Positions 21,413 to 32,182 of a stretch of 64,000 nt of DNA are shown here, piece by piece. A model generated the notes under the pieces. It made no database searches. It had not been told where the DNA came from and was given only the letters and a program-made list of their open reading frames with translations. Numbering within the stretch: position 1 is the stretch's first letter; every line of letters begins with the position of its first letter. The stretch is taken from NCBI RefSeq assembly GCF_027921745.1, contig NC_079238.1, positions 2,790,001-2,854,000 of the forward strand, written 5' to 3'. The stretch is from Schizosaccharomyces osmophilus. Lineage: Eukaryota; Ascomycota; Schizosaccharomycetes; Schizosaccharomycetales; Schizosaccharomycetaceae. The position numbers and the translations under genes were made by a program.

Positions 21413-22869
21413 AAGAAGAAAATATAATATATGAATCTTTTTACGTCAGCACACTTGGAGACAGCTTTCTATATTTACTCAAATGTTTTATCTACATATT
21501 TTCTTCCATATAAAGATAAAAAATGCGTGCCTTATTTCTCGCTTCGATATTTATTTATTAATTTACTTCGTTGGTTTATACTTTCTTTTTTATAAGGATT
21601 TCATTGTCTGCTTGAAATCTTTTTATTCTTTTTCCTTTTACTTAATTTCATATTTTCTTAGTTCTGATCGACCTTTACATTTTCTTCAAGTCTAGTGCCG
21701 GATTATGAGGATTCTTTTCAAACGCATCCGAGTCTCTAACATTTGTAAACATATGCAAGGATGCGATAATTACTGCTGAACATCATTGATGCTTTTGTAT
21801 TTTGCTTGTATCGTTCAAATGGTGCTTGTTTTTAATAACGGTTGAGCGGAGAAACAATTTTTTACGATTCCCCTTAGATGTCTTTTCCTCTTTATATTAC
21901 TAGATTTTTTTTTATAATTCAATGGAGGATACACAACTTTTGGAACCAATGACTTGTTGTGAACCTTTGTGTTGTTTACGAACGCTGAAGGAAGTCCTTT
22001 TATGGAAAGACTTTTGATTAGCCGTCATTATGGTCGCTGTTGGAAAAAGGACTATGCATGTGTTTTGTTTTTCAGAGTATGGTACTCAAAACTATTTCAA
22101 TCTCTTTTTTTAGACGGCAGCCAACCTACCTCATTGAACTCTATTCCTTTATTCTTTTGTTCTTCCTCTGGCGATATCCTAGAACCCAGTCACTCTTTCA
22201 TTTGCTTTATAATAATTTACCTGCCTGCTTTCTTGGTTTAATTGAATTGACAAATTCCAATTCAGTGATACAAAGTAGTACACACCTTGTTAAACCCTTA
22301 CCGTTTTGAATTTTTATCTAATTTTTATAGGGCTGAAGTCTAAAAGAAAAGAAGAAATGTGGTTTATTAACCCTTCGTCTTGTCTCATGGAAGCTGTGCT
22401 ATTTGAAAAGTGGGATTCAGCACAAGTCAAAATCAACTGAAACATTTGTATTTTTTTTAAACCGATTATAAAAGAAAAACTGCTTTACTTGGGTCCACTG
22501 ACAGTATTTAATAGAAACTAGACCCTCCTTTTCTATCTTCCTAGCTCGTTTGCGAACTTTCTCTGAGCTAGATGCTATTCAAATGTACCCATATCCGAGC
22601 TCCTTGTGAGATTCCTTTATGAGCATACTCTTAAAAGATGTATCCTTTTATGCTTATAAGCCGTTCAACGTCACTTCAATTGCTGTAAAAGATGACGTCA
22701 TAGCCCACAAGAGATTATATATTTCCATCCCCTCTTCAATAACGGTGGTTATTATTATTCAGATTGACTCATACATTATTAATTCGTTGAGATATTACTA
22801 TACCACCTAAACAGTGAAAACCTGCTGCCTATAATACTGGATCTTACCAAGTGAAAATTCAAAGACAAT
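21413..22869. other. 1.45-kb intergenic region wsc1 - small split-start gene
   Basis: No protein gene is supported here; the frames of 60-90 codons are T-rich and lack homology-like features. It contains a CRE-like TTACGTCA at 21441-21448 and a palindromic CRE at 22692-22701. Its length leaves room for an unannotated non-coding transcript, which I cannot define from sequence. Confidence 0.4.
22692..22701. promoter_or_regulatory. Palindromic CRE / M26-type site ATGACGTCAT
   Basis: The 10-bp perfect palindrome contains the CRE core TGACGTCA and the M26 heptamer ATGACGT in both orientations. Atf1-Pcr1 bind these in stress responses and at meiotic recombination hotspots. It lies about 170 bp upstream of the split start codon of the small gene. 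The sequence is certain; function is inferred. Confidence 0.5.
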
Positions 22870-23091
22870 ATGTAAGTACGAGCACGAGACGATAAGTACT
22901 ATTCGAAGGTTTGCTCTTACTAACTTTTCCGTAGGGCTAGAACATTTCAAGAAAAGCAACAAGGCCGCAGAATGAGAATGAGTACTGGCAACATTTTTTC
23001 GAGAGTCTGGAATTCAGTCGTCTTTGGTTTTGGTGCCGCTTTGGGTGCCACTGCTGCTAGTGCCATGCTTGGTGCTTGCTGTGGTGGATAA
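22870..23091 (+). CDS. 52-aa small membrane-type protein with intron-split start codon
   Basis: Exon 1 contributes only AT (22870-22871); exon 2 runs 22935-23091. The 63-nt intron has a perfect GTAAGT donor, the consensus TACTAAC branch (22918-22924) and acceptor CCGTAG. Splicing creates ATG-GCT-AGA and a 52-residue protein. It has a basic N-terminus (EKQQGRRMRM) and a Gly/Ala-rich hydrophobic segment at about residues 25-47 (WNSVVFGFGAALGATAASAM) ending in GACCGG. Such small single-helix proteins are often in mitochondrial or ER membranes, but I do not recognise it. The consensus splice signals make it convincing despite its size. Downstream ATGs at codons 14 and 16 are alternative starts without splicing. 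Confidence 0.65.
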
Positions 23092-23836
23092 TTTCGAAGC
23101 CATACGAGACGAAAAATGCCAATTCAGATGATGCTTACATTTGACTGCGCTGGGATGCAAACTACCGAAAAGATGTCTCGAGATGATGATGATTCAAGAC
23201 ATCTGTAATAACGTGTGTTTGATGCGATTACGTTTATTTTATATCTTTTTGCTACTGGAACCCTTTCGATTTTATGATTTTTTCATTCCTGTTTGTTACA
23301 TTCTTGTCTTTATTTTTTCCCCATAATTAATTAAAAAATATCGCTAGTTCAGTCTTTTAATACTAATACACAATGAGCAACGCTTCCAATCGGAAGTTTG
23401 AGATTGAATGGTAGTCGAAGGAGGGTAAAGAGGTTGAGTGAATTTTTTAAATATTGGTATGTAGGAAGTTGTCTTTAGAAAGGCTCAATGGACAGAGGTT
23501 GGTTGAGAATAGTAGTAATAATCATTGACAACGGGAAGCTAAAAGTCATTTATTTAACGTCGAAAGATCATCTGTAATGATTTTCTCTTAGTCCAAATTT
23601 AATCACTTTCTATTATCATTACCGCTTAAAAGATTACAAAAATTATGATTACCTGGTTTGGTGTCATTTGGATTTTGGAATGGTGTCTTCTTTTTCGATT
23701 TAGATGAACCTGACCAGTGCCACCTATTCAAAAACAGAACAAGCGAAAGAGACTTTGCAAGTCTGATTAAATTGGCTAGTTTTTTTTTAAAAAAAAAACC
23801 AAGTTTAATTGTTTGAAAATAGAATAATCGTCAAAA
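23092..23836. other. Intergenic region upstream of the PDI-like gene
   Basis: This 745-bp region is AT-rich. A perfect T9A10 tract flanked by G and C lies at 23780-23798, 38 bp before the next ATG; such rigid tracts exclude nucleosomes at yeast promoters. No gene is seen. Confidence 0.4.
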
Positions 23837-26101
23837 ATGCGAGGTTTCGCCGCTTTTGCACCAAAAACGTGGATCCAGTGGATAGCCCTTTTGGCTATCC
23901 TTTTCCAGGTCGCTACTGCCTCCGTAGACCTGACAGATGAAAATTATAATGAGGCTGTGAATGGAAAATGGTTTATCAAGTTTTATTCACCAACTTGTCC
24001 TGCCTGCAAACGCATCGCTCCCATGTGGGAAGGTATGGCAAAGAAGTCGGAAGAGAAGGCCAATCAAGCCAATATCTCAATTGGCGAAGTGAATTGTAAA
24101 AAATATAGCAATCTTTGTCGCGACTTGGAAATTAAGGCTTTTCCCACTCTTCGATTCTTTGTAAACGGTGAGAACAAACAAGAAATACCGTACAGCGGTT
24201 TAATCACCGAGGCTTCTCTTTTAGACTTTGTTGATGATCGTATTGTCGACGCCGAAAAGGAAATTGAGGCCGAAAATACAGAGACACCGAAGGAAGCTTC
24301 TGATGCCGTTGCCCCTTCCGCACCTACCCAGACATTTTCTACAAGTTCTTTATCACTGGTAACTGCTTCTGGTACCTCAACAAAATCTATTACCGATTTT
24401 ACTGATTTGCAAATGGCACAATTTTCCGCCAAAACTTCTTCCGGTAGCCCTGCTTCTGCCTCTTTGACCCCATCTTCCTCTGCTATTAAATCAGGTACTG
24501 GTACATCAAAAGACGACCATTCATTGGCCTCCGCTTCCTCTGTTATTACTACTGTTCCTGCTACAAACAGTGCTGACAAAGCAACCGCTACTTCGCTATC
24601 TGCATCTTTACAGTCATCTACCTCTACAACACCTGAAGCTACCTATGCTATTCAAACTGCTCCAAATGTTCTTCCCGAAGGAGGAGATTCCTCGGGACCC
24701 TCGAATAAAGATTCTGAAAAAACCGACCAGCCGGTTCTCAATCCTGCTGGACGCTCCAAACCCCTAGTTACCCAAGAAGACATCGAGGGTGCCTTAACAA
24801 GTGATGTTGGCTGGTTCGTTCGCTTTTATTCTTCTGATTGCACAAATTGTGCAGATGTTACTACAGCTTGGGATTCAATGGCTGGAAGAATGAAGAATAA
24901 GCTCAATGTTGGCCATATCGACTGCAGCAAGCAAAAACCCAGCTGTAGCAAATATAAGGTTCAGCATTATCCTTCTTTCTTTTTTTTCAAGGAAAATGAA
25001 TACGTGGAATATTTTGGTCTCCCTAAAGTCGGTGATCTTACTAGTTTCGCTGAAGAAGCCGCCAACTTCGAGATCCGTGAAGTCGAATTTTTTGATACCA
25101 CGGAATCTGAGAAACATGGAGATGTCTTCTTCCTATATTTTTATGATGATAAGAGTGCTGATAGCCTTGCTACAATTCGTAAAACTGCTATTCAACTGCT
25201 TGGCCATGCCCGTCTTTACCTTACAAAGTCTCAACAACTTGTAAAGAAATACAATGTCAATAACTTTCCAAAGCTAATTGTCGTGAAAGATGCCACTCCT
25301 AGTTATTATCCTACTAGTGTAGCATCTGATATTATCGATTACAGAAGAATTTTGAATTGGATGAAGAACAATTGGCTTCCAGTCCTTCCAGAACTCCAAA
25401 CATTTAATTCTGATGAAATTGCTAATACTGATACTGTCGTTTTATTTTCCTTGAATCCCGATTCACCTGATTTTTATGAAACTAAAGCCACCGCTCGAAA
25501 CATTGCCTCTGAATGGTTAAACGAGGAGTCTCGTGAATATCAGATGGCTTGGAAGGAAGAAACTGATAAAAAGAATGCTCATATGAACAAAGCTGAGGAA
25601 AAGAATGATGCCGAAGCGTTAGAGGCCGCCCGGAATATGAATGTCAAGCATAAACCCGCCCCTAAACGATTTGCCTGGGTAAACGGCAATTATTGGGCAA
25701 AATGGCTTACTAACTTTAATCTCGATATCAAAAACTCGGGCCCAAGGGTAGTTTTATACGACGCTGGTAAGAATCTTTATTGGGACACAACTGCCAAGGG
25801 TGAACCCATCACTGTTAATAAAGACGTCGTTACCAATTTTCTTAAGGATGTGGAAGCTAATCCCAACTCTTTGAAGCCTAAAAAGCCTAAAATGCTAAAG
25901 GAAAATGCTGGTCTAGAATACTTAGCTTCCTACGGATTGGATACACGTGCTTTATACTTAATTTGTGGTGTCGTTTTTCTCGGTATTGTTGTTTCATTAT
26001 TTGGTGCTAGAAGGATTAGAAGTCTTGAGCGCCGACACCGTTCTTCTCCCATTTTGCCCATCGCAACAAAGAACACGGGTAATACTGGGAAATTTGATTA
26101 A
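23837..26101 (+). CDS. ER membrane protein disulfide isomerase-like protein (TMX3/Eps1 type)
   Basis: This 754-aa type I membrane protein starts with a signal peptide (about 1-28). The first thioredoxin domain carries a CPAC active site (Cys54, Cys57 in PTCPACKRIAP). A long Ser/Thr/Ala-rich linker (about 165-300) precedes a second thioredoxin domain with CTNC (Cys335, Cys338). Further thioredoxin-like folds without cysteines follow. A C-terminal membrane helix (about 707-727, YLICGVVFLGIVVSLFG) is followed by an RRIRSLERR cytosolic anchor. This architecture resembles budding yeast Eps1 and animal TMX3, which assist folding and quality control of membrane proteins in the ER. Both active sites differ from the CGHC of classical PDI, so redox potential and substrates may differ. 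No ER-retrieval HDEL is present, as expected for a membrane-anchored form. Confidence 0.87.
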   Translation: MRGFAAFAPKTWIQWIALLAILFQVATASVDLTDENYNEAVNGKWFIKFYSPTCPACKRIAPMWEGMAKKSEEKANQANISIGEVNCKKYSNLCRDLEIKAFPTLRFFVNGENKQEIPYSGLITEASLLDFVDDRIVDAEKEIEAENTETPKEASDAVAPSAPTQTFSTSSLSLVTASGTSTKSITDFTDLQMAQFSAKTSSGSPASASLTPSSSAIKSGTGTSKDDHSLASASSVITTVPATNSADKATATSLSASLQSSTSTTPEATYAIQTAPNVLPEGGDSSGPSNKDSEKTDQPVLNPAGRSKPLVTQEDIEGALTSDVGWFVRFYSSDCTNCADVTTAWDSMAGRMKNKLNVGHIDCSKQKPSCSKYKVQHYPSFFFFKENEYVEYFGLPKVGDLTSFAEEAANFEIREVEFFDTTESEKHGDVFFLYFYDDKSADSLATIRKTAIQLLGHARLYLTKSQQLVKKYNVNNFPKLIVVKDATPSYYPTSVASDIIDYRRILNWMKNNWLPVLPELQTFNSDEIANTDTVVLFSLNPDSPDFYETKATARNIASEWLNEESREYQMAWKEETDKKNAHMNKAEEKNDAEALEAARNMNVKHKPAPKRFAWVNGNYWAKWLTNFNLDIKNSGPRVVLYDAGKNLYWDTTAKGEPITVNKDVVTNFLKDVEANPNSLKPKKPKMLKENAGLEYLASYGLDTRALYLICGVVFLGIVVSLFGARRIRSLERRHRSSPILPIATKNTGNTGKFD

Positions 26102-26433
26102 TATGTTATTCATGGCATGCTTATAATCGAAATTTGGTGATTATTATGAATTTCTATATATTGTTGCATTATGATTATTATTCTATCGTTTTTTATAGGT
26201 AACTCGCTTTTAAGTTAGCAATTTTACCATTATTATTATTTACTCTTTGTTTCCTTGGTATGTAATAAATTTACAAACTTACCACTTAAATCAATGAACT
26301 CGTTACCTTAACAATATGTATAAGTAAAAAAAAAAAGAACCTATTCACGAACCAAAAATTCCCATTTATATAACTAAATATTCAATTAAGCATCATTTCA
26401 CCCTTAAATCCCTTTTTTTAGGTCTTTAAAACC
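26102..26433. other. Convergent 3' region, PDI-like gene / dip2
   Basis: The 332-bp AT-rich stretch between two convergent stop codons holds both transcript ends. A run of A is at about 26326-26336. Nothing else is seen. Confidence 0.5.
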
Positions 26434-29205
26434 TTAAACATTAGAAAATGCACGCTTCTTTCCATCAATTCCGAGCAAAGGATTATCAACTTCCTCAAGA
26501 GATGTTTTATGATTCAAATCCCACTCATTTTTTAAGTATGTTAAGCCGGCAAGATTGTAACCCACTAGCGATCGCTCTTCCACTAAAGAACCTCTAAGAC
26601 TATTGCGAATATTATTTAGTAGAGGTCGCATTTTAATCGTAGACGTCAATTGACGATGATATGTCTTCAATAAGAAAAATATAATTCGAGATACTAAGGG
26701 TATAGACCACTTCTTGCTAGCCCATATATCAACAAAGCGAAAAAGGGACAAGACTTGGTCAAAGGGAAGTACCAACAGAGCGTCATCGAGATGACTTATA
26801 CGAACTTTTTTAAAGGTATTTAAAACATATTCTTCCGCTGAAACATTCAAGTGAGCTAAAATTGGGTTACGCGGGATTCTAGATTTGTTCGGATTGCTAA
26901 GTTTCTCAATTCGATATTGAATTTCCTCGTCCAAATCTTTAGCGCCAATAACTAATGCATCGAGTATTTTTTCACCGTCTTTAAGACTTTCAACAGTCTG
27001 TTTATTCACTGTAGCAACATTGTTTTCTGCTGCGTCTTCGTTTCTCTCCTCAGCACTGAAACTGGAAACCAAAGTTGACTCGTACTGTTCCTCAAGTTCG
27101 CGCTCTCTTTCTTCTTCTAAAAATACTAGATCATCCGATTGTGCCCATACACGGATGGAGTGATCATGCGAACCGGTAAAAACCGTTGTTGGAGCAACAG
27201 CTAATGACCAAACTTCAGAATGATGACCGCGCAATTTCAAAATCAAATCGAAGGTGTCACCATCCCAGTATCTAAGCTCCTTATCCTTAGAGCATGTAAA
27301 AAAATTTCTGGAGCCAGGTTGAAATGCAACCTTCATAACAGAATCCTGGTGAGCGAAAATTGATTTATGGCAGTCACCAAAGTCTAATCCCCATAATTTG
27401 ACGTTCTTGTCGGCACTACAAGTAGCTAATAATTTAGAGTCGTGCGAAATGTCCATTGAAAGAACAGGTAGTTTGTGTCCATACATATTTAAGAAAAATT
27501 TCAAAGTATCCAAGTAATACACCTTGACTGTATTATCGAGTAAAGATGCAGTGATAAGGCGACCATCTGGAGATATTGTGGTCGCAAGAACATCATCCGC
27601 AAAGTCAATTTGACGGGTTTGCTCAATCCTCAAAGCGAAAACTTTGACGGAAGTACCGGGAGCATAATCGAAAGAAGGTTTCAAAGACCATAACTTCAAA
27701 GTCTTATCTGCAGAAGCTGTAGCAAAATATGATCCATTGTGTCCAATAGCCAAATCCCAGATAGGGCCATTATGGGCTTGAATACGTTCCAATAGAGAAG
27801 AGCTAGCAACGTCAAATAACTCAATTTCCCCCGCCTTATTAACAGAAAGAATTTGCTTATCTGCATTTACAAATGCAGCGGCTAAAACGTAGCCACAATC
27901 AAAAGTACGAATACAAGAACCTGTTTTATGATTCCAGATCTTTAGTGAACCATTAGCGCCACTTAAAACCATTTCATAGTTAGAGGAAAGGGCTAAAGTT
28001 CTAACGTCAGCACGATGGCCTGGCAATTCAATGGAATTGGTGCGTGTAGTTCGTTCCGTAAGGGGAGTAGTAGCCTCTGCCTTGGTATCCACATTATAGA
28101 CCTCAATGGAATTATTCTGAAGAACAACGACGAATACAGGGTTACGGCGATGAGGAATCCAGGCAAATGAGGAAACGCGGGAAGGAGCACGAATAACTGC
28201 AAAAGGTTCGAATTCATCCTTCAAAGTCAATTCTACTTCCTCGGTCTTTTTGCGTCTACGGCGGCGACTCATAATTTTTTCCATTTCAGAAGGAGTCCTT
28301 ATGCGGATAATCTCTATCAAACGATCATGGGCCTGGAAAACTACAAATCGACCAGAATCATAAAAGTCCAAGGAAAGTGGACGATCACGACTTTGGCGAG
28401 GAACACCTCCTAATAATTTCAAAACTTTGGTTGTAGGGGTTATGTTTCCATCAGTGGGGAAAGAGATTTCCCAGACTTTGACATCCGCATCGCTGCTAGC
28501 AGTTAAACAGCGCTTTCTGTCGGGAGATACAGACATTGCCCAAATTTCACCCTGATGATTGACATGTGTCTCGACACAATGCTGAATTGAAAGATCCCAA
28601 AGCTTTAAAAATGAGTCTTTACCAGACGACAACAAGTATTGGTCTGCGTTCGTGGCATCAATTTCCATGTTTGTTGAGGCATCATCTTCAACACCGTCCG
28701 TGGTTCCCTGTTCATTAACGGCTGTTAAATCACTAGGGGTTAAAAAGATGAGCTTCGTAACTTGATCTTTATGTCCACGAAGTCTATACAAGCCAGTTTC
28801 GTTCACAACATCCCACAAAATTATATCTGTATCTTTGCTGCCACTAGCTAATCGAGTACCTGTTTGATCGAAAGTCATAGTAGAAACAGCACTTTTGTGG
28901 CCGTTCAAAGTCAAAAGCAATTCCCCTTCTTTCCAAAGACGAATAGACCCATCCTCGTAGCCAGCGGCATATACATCGCCATGATTTGTGAGACAGGAAA
29001 CATTAAATGAACAATCCGTGTCCTTCCATTTAGACGACAATTGACCGGTCTTGAGATCCCATTCTAGAATGCTTTCGAGACCTCCAACAATCGCTTTGCC
29101 TACGGATTTCGCCGATTCAGATGGTTGCGTTACGATATTACACCCGGATGAAGCGACGACCCCAAAGAATCCTGAGGGCTCGTAACGGGTATAACTTTTC
29201 ACCAT
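26434..29205 (-). CDS. dip2: Dip2/Utp12, U3 snoRNP (SSU processome) WD-repeat protein
   Basis: Dip2 (Utp12, human WDR3) belongs to the UTP-B module of the small-subunit processome and is required for 18S rRNA maturation in the nucleolus. The single-exon 923-aa protein has two WD40 propellers over about residues 10-680 (many GH...WD units such as [20 protein letters not shown]). The Utp12 helical domain follows at about 780-890 ([19 protein letters not shown]). An [13 protein letters not shown] stretch near residue 315 is a likely nuclear localisation signal. Length and architecture match the family. The ATG at 29205 is the first in frame. It is divergent from slx8 across 541 bp. Confidence 0.95.
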   Translation of the reverse strand: MVKSYTRYEPSGFFGVVASSGCNIVTQPSESAKSVGKAIVGGLESILEWDLKTGQLSSKWKDTDCSFNVSCLTNHGDVYAAGYEDGSIRLWKEGELLLTLNGHKSAVSTMTFDQTGTRLASGSKDTDIILWDVVNETGLYRLRGHKDQVTKLIFLTPSDLTAVNEQGTTDGVEDDASTNMEIDATNADQYLLSSGKDSFLKLWDLSIQHCVETHVNHQGEIWAMSVSPDRKRCLTASSDADVKVWEISFPTDGNITPTTKVLKLLGGVPRQSRDRPLSLDFYDSGRFVVFQAHDRLIEIIRIRTPSEMEKIMSRRRRRKKTEEVELTLKDEFEPFAVIRAPSRVSSFAWIPHRRNPVFVVVLQNNSIEVYNVDTKAEATTPLTERTTRTNSIELPGHRADVRTLALSSNYEMVLSGANGSLKIWNHKTGSCIRTFDCGYVLAAAFVNADKQILSVNKAGEIELFDVASSSLLERIQAHNGPIWDLAIGHNGSYFATASADKTLKLWSLKPSFDYAPGTSVKVFALRIEQTRQIDFADDVLATTISPDGRLITASLLDNTVKVYYLDTLKFFLNMYGHKLPVLSMDISHDSKLLATCSADKNVKLWGLDFGDCHKSIFAHQDSVMKVAFQPGSRNFFTCSKDKELRYWDGDTFDLILKLRGHHSEVWSLAVAPTTVFTGSHDHSIRVWAQSDDLVFLEEERERELEEQYESTLVSSFSAEERNEDAAENNVATVNKQTVESLKDGEKILDALVIGAKDLDEEIQYRIEKLSNPNKSRIPRNPILAHLNVSAEEYVLNTFKKVRISHLDDALLVLPFDQVLSLFRFVDIWASKKWSIPLVSRIIFFLLKTYHRQLTSTIKMRPLLNNIRNSLRGSLVEERSLVGYNLAGLTYLKNEWDLNHKTSLEEVDNPLLGIDGKKRAFSNV

Positions 29206-29746
29206 GGCGTTTTCCTCGTCCTAATGGCGTTCCAAGGTTGTTGGTAGAAGCAAAATTAAGGCTGTCTGTCCTTCCTTTTTCGCATATAACGAGTAGCAAT
29301 GCTAATCGTTCGAATGGATACCACAACTAGTTTATTCTCTGCTATGTTCTATTACGCGATACTTATTTTACGTTTAATGTACATAAGGTACAGTACTCTT
29401 TTTCGTGCTATGACATTTTACGCATTTAAGGCATCTCGCTTTCCAATAGTTTTGCCTACACATTAGTATAAAAATATTTAGTAAGAAAAGGTAACTTGGG
29501 TTGCATTATTTTTGCCGTGTTATTCCCATGTGAAAAAGAAAAAGAATTAAACTTCTTTGAAGTCTGTTTGTTTTTGGACGTTTTCCTCTAATAAGCCTGA
29601 AAGACCAAGTTTTCCTTGGTTGGGTCGCAGAAAGATTTTAGAATCGCTCTACCAGAAGTCGAACACTATTCAGTTTTCTTTGATTCAAAGGCTTTCAAAG
29701 AAAAAAATCCATCTCTATCAAATCACCGGTACGGACATTATTGGCA
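29206..29746. other. Divergent intergenic region dip2 / slx8
   Basis: The 541-bp region holds both promoters. Plus-strand frames at 29557-29865 and 29616-30065 run into slx8 in other frames; they start at non-ATG or weak positions and I treat them as shadows. No factor site stands out. Confidence 0.4.
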
Positions 29747-30514
29747 ATGCCTCCTACACCAAGATCTGGAAATCAAAGATACGTTCCTTACGACACAAGA
29801 GCAGCTCGATCACCCAGGGAGGCCGCTGCAATTGCTGCAGCTCGTCGTCAACGAAGAGGCTCTAATGAAACCTCGTATCTTGCTGATGAAGCAACTAATG
29901 AAGGCTCCAGTGAACGTGCAGAATCCAGTAGAGTCACGGACAGAGATGTCGACGACGAGTTTGATGGCCAAGGAGAACAGCAGACGCCAGAAGTCCCAGG
30001 AGTTCCTCGATCAGTTCGAAGCTTGGCATATAATGAAAATTTACGATCACCTGAAAGAAGCATAAATGAATGGTCAACAGACCTGGAAGGCCTGGACGAT
30101 ATCGATAGCGTTGAGGATATCTCTCTGCGAGAGGCATCTCAGCGTCCTGATCTTTTTGGTAACTTCCCATCCGGTTTCGATGATGTTATTGATTTAACAG
30201 AAGCCGAACAGAAGCGAAGTCAACCAAAGCAAAGAAAAAGGAAACAAAAGCCCACCGATGAACCCGCACCTCAAGCGGATTCTGTAAGCAACTCTCAAAG
30301 ACTAGCGGATTACAAATGTGTAATTTGCCTAGATAATCCTGAAAATTTGTCTGCTACACCTTGTGGTCATATTTTTTGTAATTTCTGTATATTAAGCGCA
30401 TTAGGAACTTCATCTGCAACTCAAAAATGCCCTGTCTGTCGAAGGAAAGTGCATCCGAAGAACGTGATTTGTTTAGAAATGATGCTAGGTAGCAAACAAA
30501 ATAATAAGAATTAA
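29747..30514 (+). CDS. slx8: SUMO-targeted ubiquitin ligase subunit Slx8
   Basis: Slx8, with Rfp1 or Rfp2, forms the SUMO-targeted ubiquitin ligase that ubiquitinates sumoylated proteins to protect genome stability. The open frame begins at a TTG (29741), but the first ATG is 29747, giving 255 aa; I recall the annotated protein as slightly longer, so a 5' exon is possible. A C-terminal C3HC4 RING spans about residues 189-235 (CVICLDN, CGHIFCNFC, CPVCRRK). A SUMO-interaction motif VIDLT sits at about 146-150, followed by an acidic EAE. The N-terminal half is disordered and Arg/Ala/Glu-rich. It is convergent with apn2, with 71 bp between stops. Confidence 0.9.
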   Translation: MPPTPRSGNQRYVPYDTRAARSPREAAAIAAARRQRRGSNETSYLADEATNEGSSERAESSRVTDRDVDDEFDGQGEQQTPEVPGVPRSVRSLAYNENLRSPERSINEWSTDLEGLDDIDSVEDISLREASQRPDLFGNFPSGFDDVIDLTEAEQKRSQPKQRKRKQKPTDEPAPQADSVSNSQRLADYKCVICLDNPENLSATPCGHIFCNFCILSALGTSSATQKCPVCRRKVHPKNVICLEMMLGSKQNNKN

Positions 30515-30585
30515 CTGGTGTACTTAAAAATTTATTAAGTTCTGATTATCATTATTATTCATGTCTATTTTTCGTGACTTAACTA

Positions 30586-32182
30586 TTAGCCCTTCCAGTC
30601 AGAGTCCCAAAGGAAATATCTACATTGAAACGGCTGTGTATCATCATTAGAAACCGCGTTAGAATTTTCAACAACTTCTCCAATCGGTCGAGCACACATC
30701 CAAAAATTTCGACCATAATTTATGCCCGGCTTTTTCACGCTTAATAACTTACAGGGTTCTTTATGTCCATCACATAATGGCGGCATTTTTTTTTGGAATC
30801 TGCTCTTCCATGCCGTTACAGTTTCCGTATTAGAAGAATTAGATACTGTAAACTTTGACCCAGTTTCATCTACTTCAATCAATGGAGGTTTTTCAGTTTC
30901 CAGTTCATTTTGTTCCATTGGCTGAGGCTTCTTCAAAAAAAAAGATGATAATTTTGGCTGCTGCTCTGTTCGTCGACGCTTCTCAGCTGGACCGTTTTCA
31001 GGTACAGACAATGGCGTACTGTTGCTAGTGGATGGTGAGCAAGACGGTGTTTTGGATGATTCATCTAAAGTAATGTCTGATTCTGATTTTGACTTCTTGG
31101 TCTTTTCAAATTGTTGAAACATGGTATGTATGTTTTTTGACGGTCGATATGCTGAGTGATGACATGCTGCTAAAGAGGGAGGATCTTTTGCATGAGTGAG
31201 TAAATCATATAATGGTGTACTGTCTAGTGAATCTCTTAAATCCATGTAAACAGGGCAATGATCAGATCCCATGACATTTGCCATAATATCTGCGTCTTGC
31301 ACCCACGGTAAAAGGTCTGGAGTTGCTAGCGTATAGTCAATTCTCGTACCTAAAATTGTTAGATGATTATTACTAAATTTTATCATTACCATAGTTTGTG
31401 GGCCTCATATTAAGCCTGGTGTTCCAGCAAGTGAACATGCCCTTTCTTGTAGGATGCCGTACCCGTCCAATATCGAGCAAAAGCCCAGATCTGTGCGGCT
31501 TTAATAACTCCCTAAGCCATTTTCTTGAATCATGTACGCTTGGAATGAATGACTCTTTTAAGATATCTTTTTGGTCTGCCGTGTCGATAGAATCGCAAAG
31601 AATATTCACATCCCCAACTAAGACAACCTTCCGTTTTCCTTCCTTTATAAAAGCTGATATTCTATCCTTTAAGCATTTGTAGAAGGCTGTCCGATATTCC
31701 CACCTATGATCCCCAGAATTGACAGGGCAATAAACGCCAATTAGAATGAAAATACCCAAATCTAGTAGAATACATCTTCCTTCATCATCAACCCATTTTG
31801 CAGTTTTTCGGTCTACATCTTTGGGGTAATATCCAATCTGTTCATGCGGAGGAGCTTCAATATAAGAATATCGTTGATTCCGAACTGGTAAAATTCCAGT
31901 GATTCCTTCTTCTGCCTTTACGGGTGTGCATAGACTTTTTTTTACATAAATACCGACTCCACTGTAACCTTTTCTTGTAGTAGGAAATGTGAAATAACCT
32001 TCATATCCCTCAATAAGAGCAAATTCTTGGGGGAAATTATCCTTTTGCATCTTTAATTCCTGAAAGCATATAATATCCGCTTTAAACTCTTCAAAAACTT
32101 CTTTGTAGGAATTTTTTTTGTTCCACGGATGATAGTTAAATGGGTTTTGTATACCATTCACATTCCAACTAAGGATTCGCAT
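30586..32182 (-). CDS. apn2: AP endonuclease Apn2 (class II, ExoIII family)
   Basis: Apn2 is the major abasic-site endonuclease and 3' phosphodiesterase of fission yeast base-excision repair. There are two exons, 32182-31390 and 31349-30586 (518 aa). The 40-nt intron has an unusual GTAATG donor and acceptor TTTTAG. The N-terminal 300 residues are the EEP nuclease with SWNVNG, QELKMQ, GDVN and the catalytic GSDHCPV. A PCNA-binding box QPKLSSFF follows in the disordered middle. A C-terminal GRF zinc finger (CDGHKEPC, FWMCARP, CRYFLWD) ends the protein. Nuclease, PIP box and GRF finger are exactly the Apn2/APEX2 layout. It starts 529 bp from dpb4 and converges on slx8. Confidence 0.95.

Noticed and set aside
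24064-24579. 171-codon minus-strand frame inside the PDI-like gene
   Set aside because: Shadow of the Ser/Thr/Ala-rich linker; no independent signals.
29616-30065. 149-codon plus frame overlapping slx8
   Set aside because: Non-ATG start, no domain, and the slx8 frame carries the RING finger.
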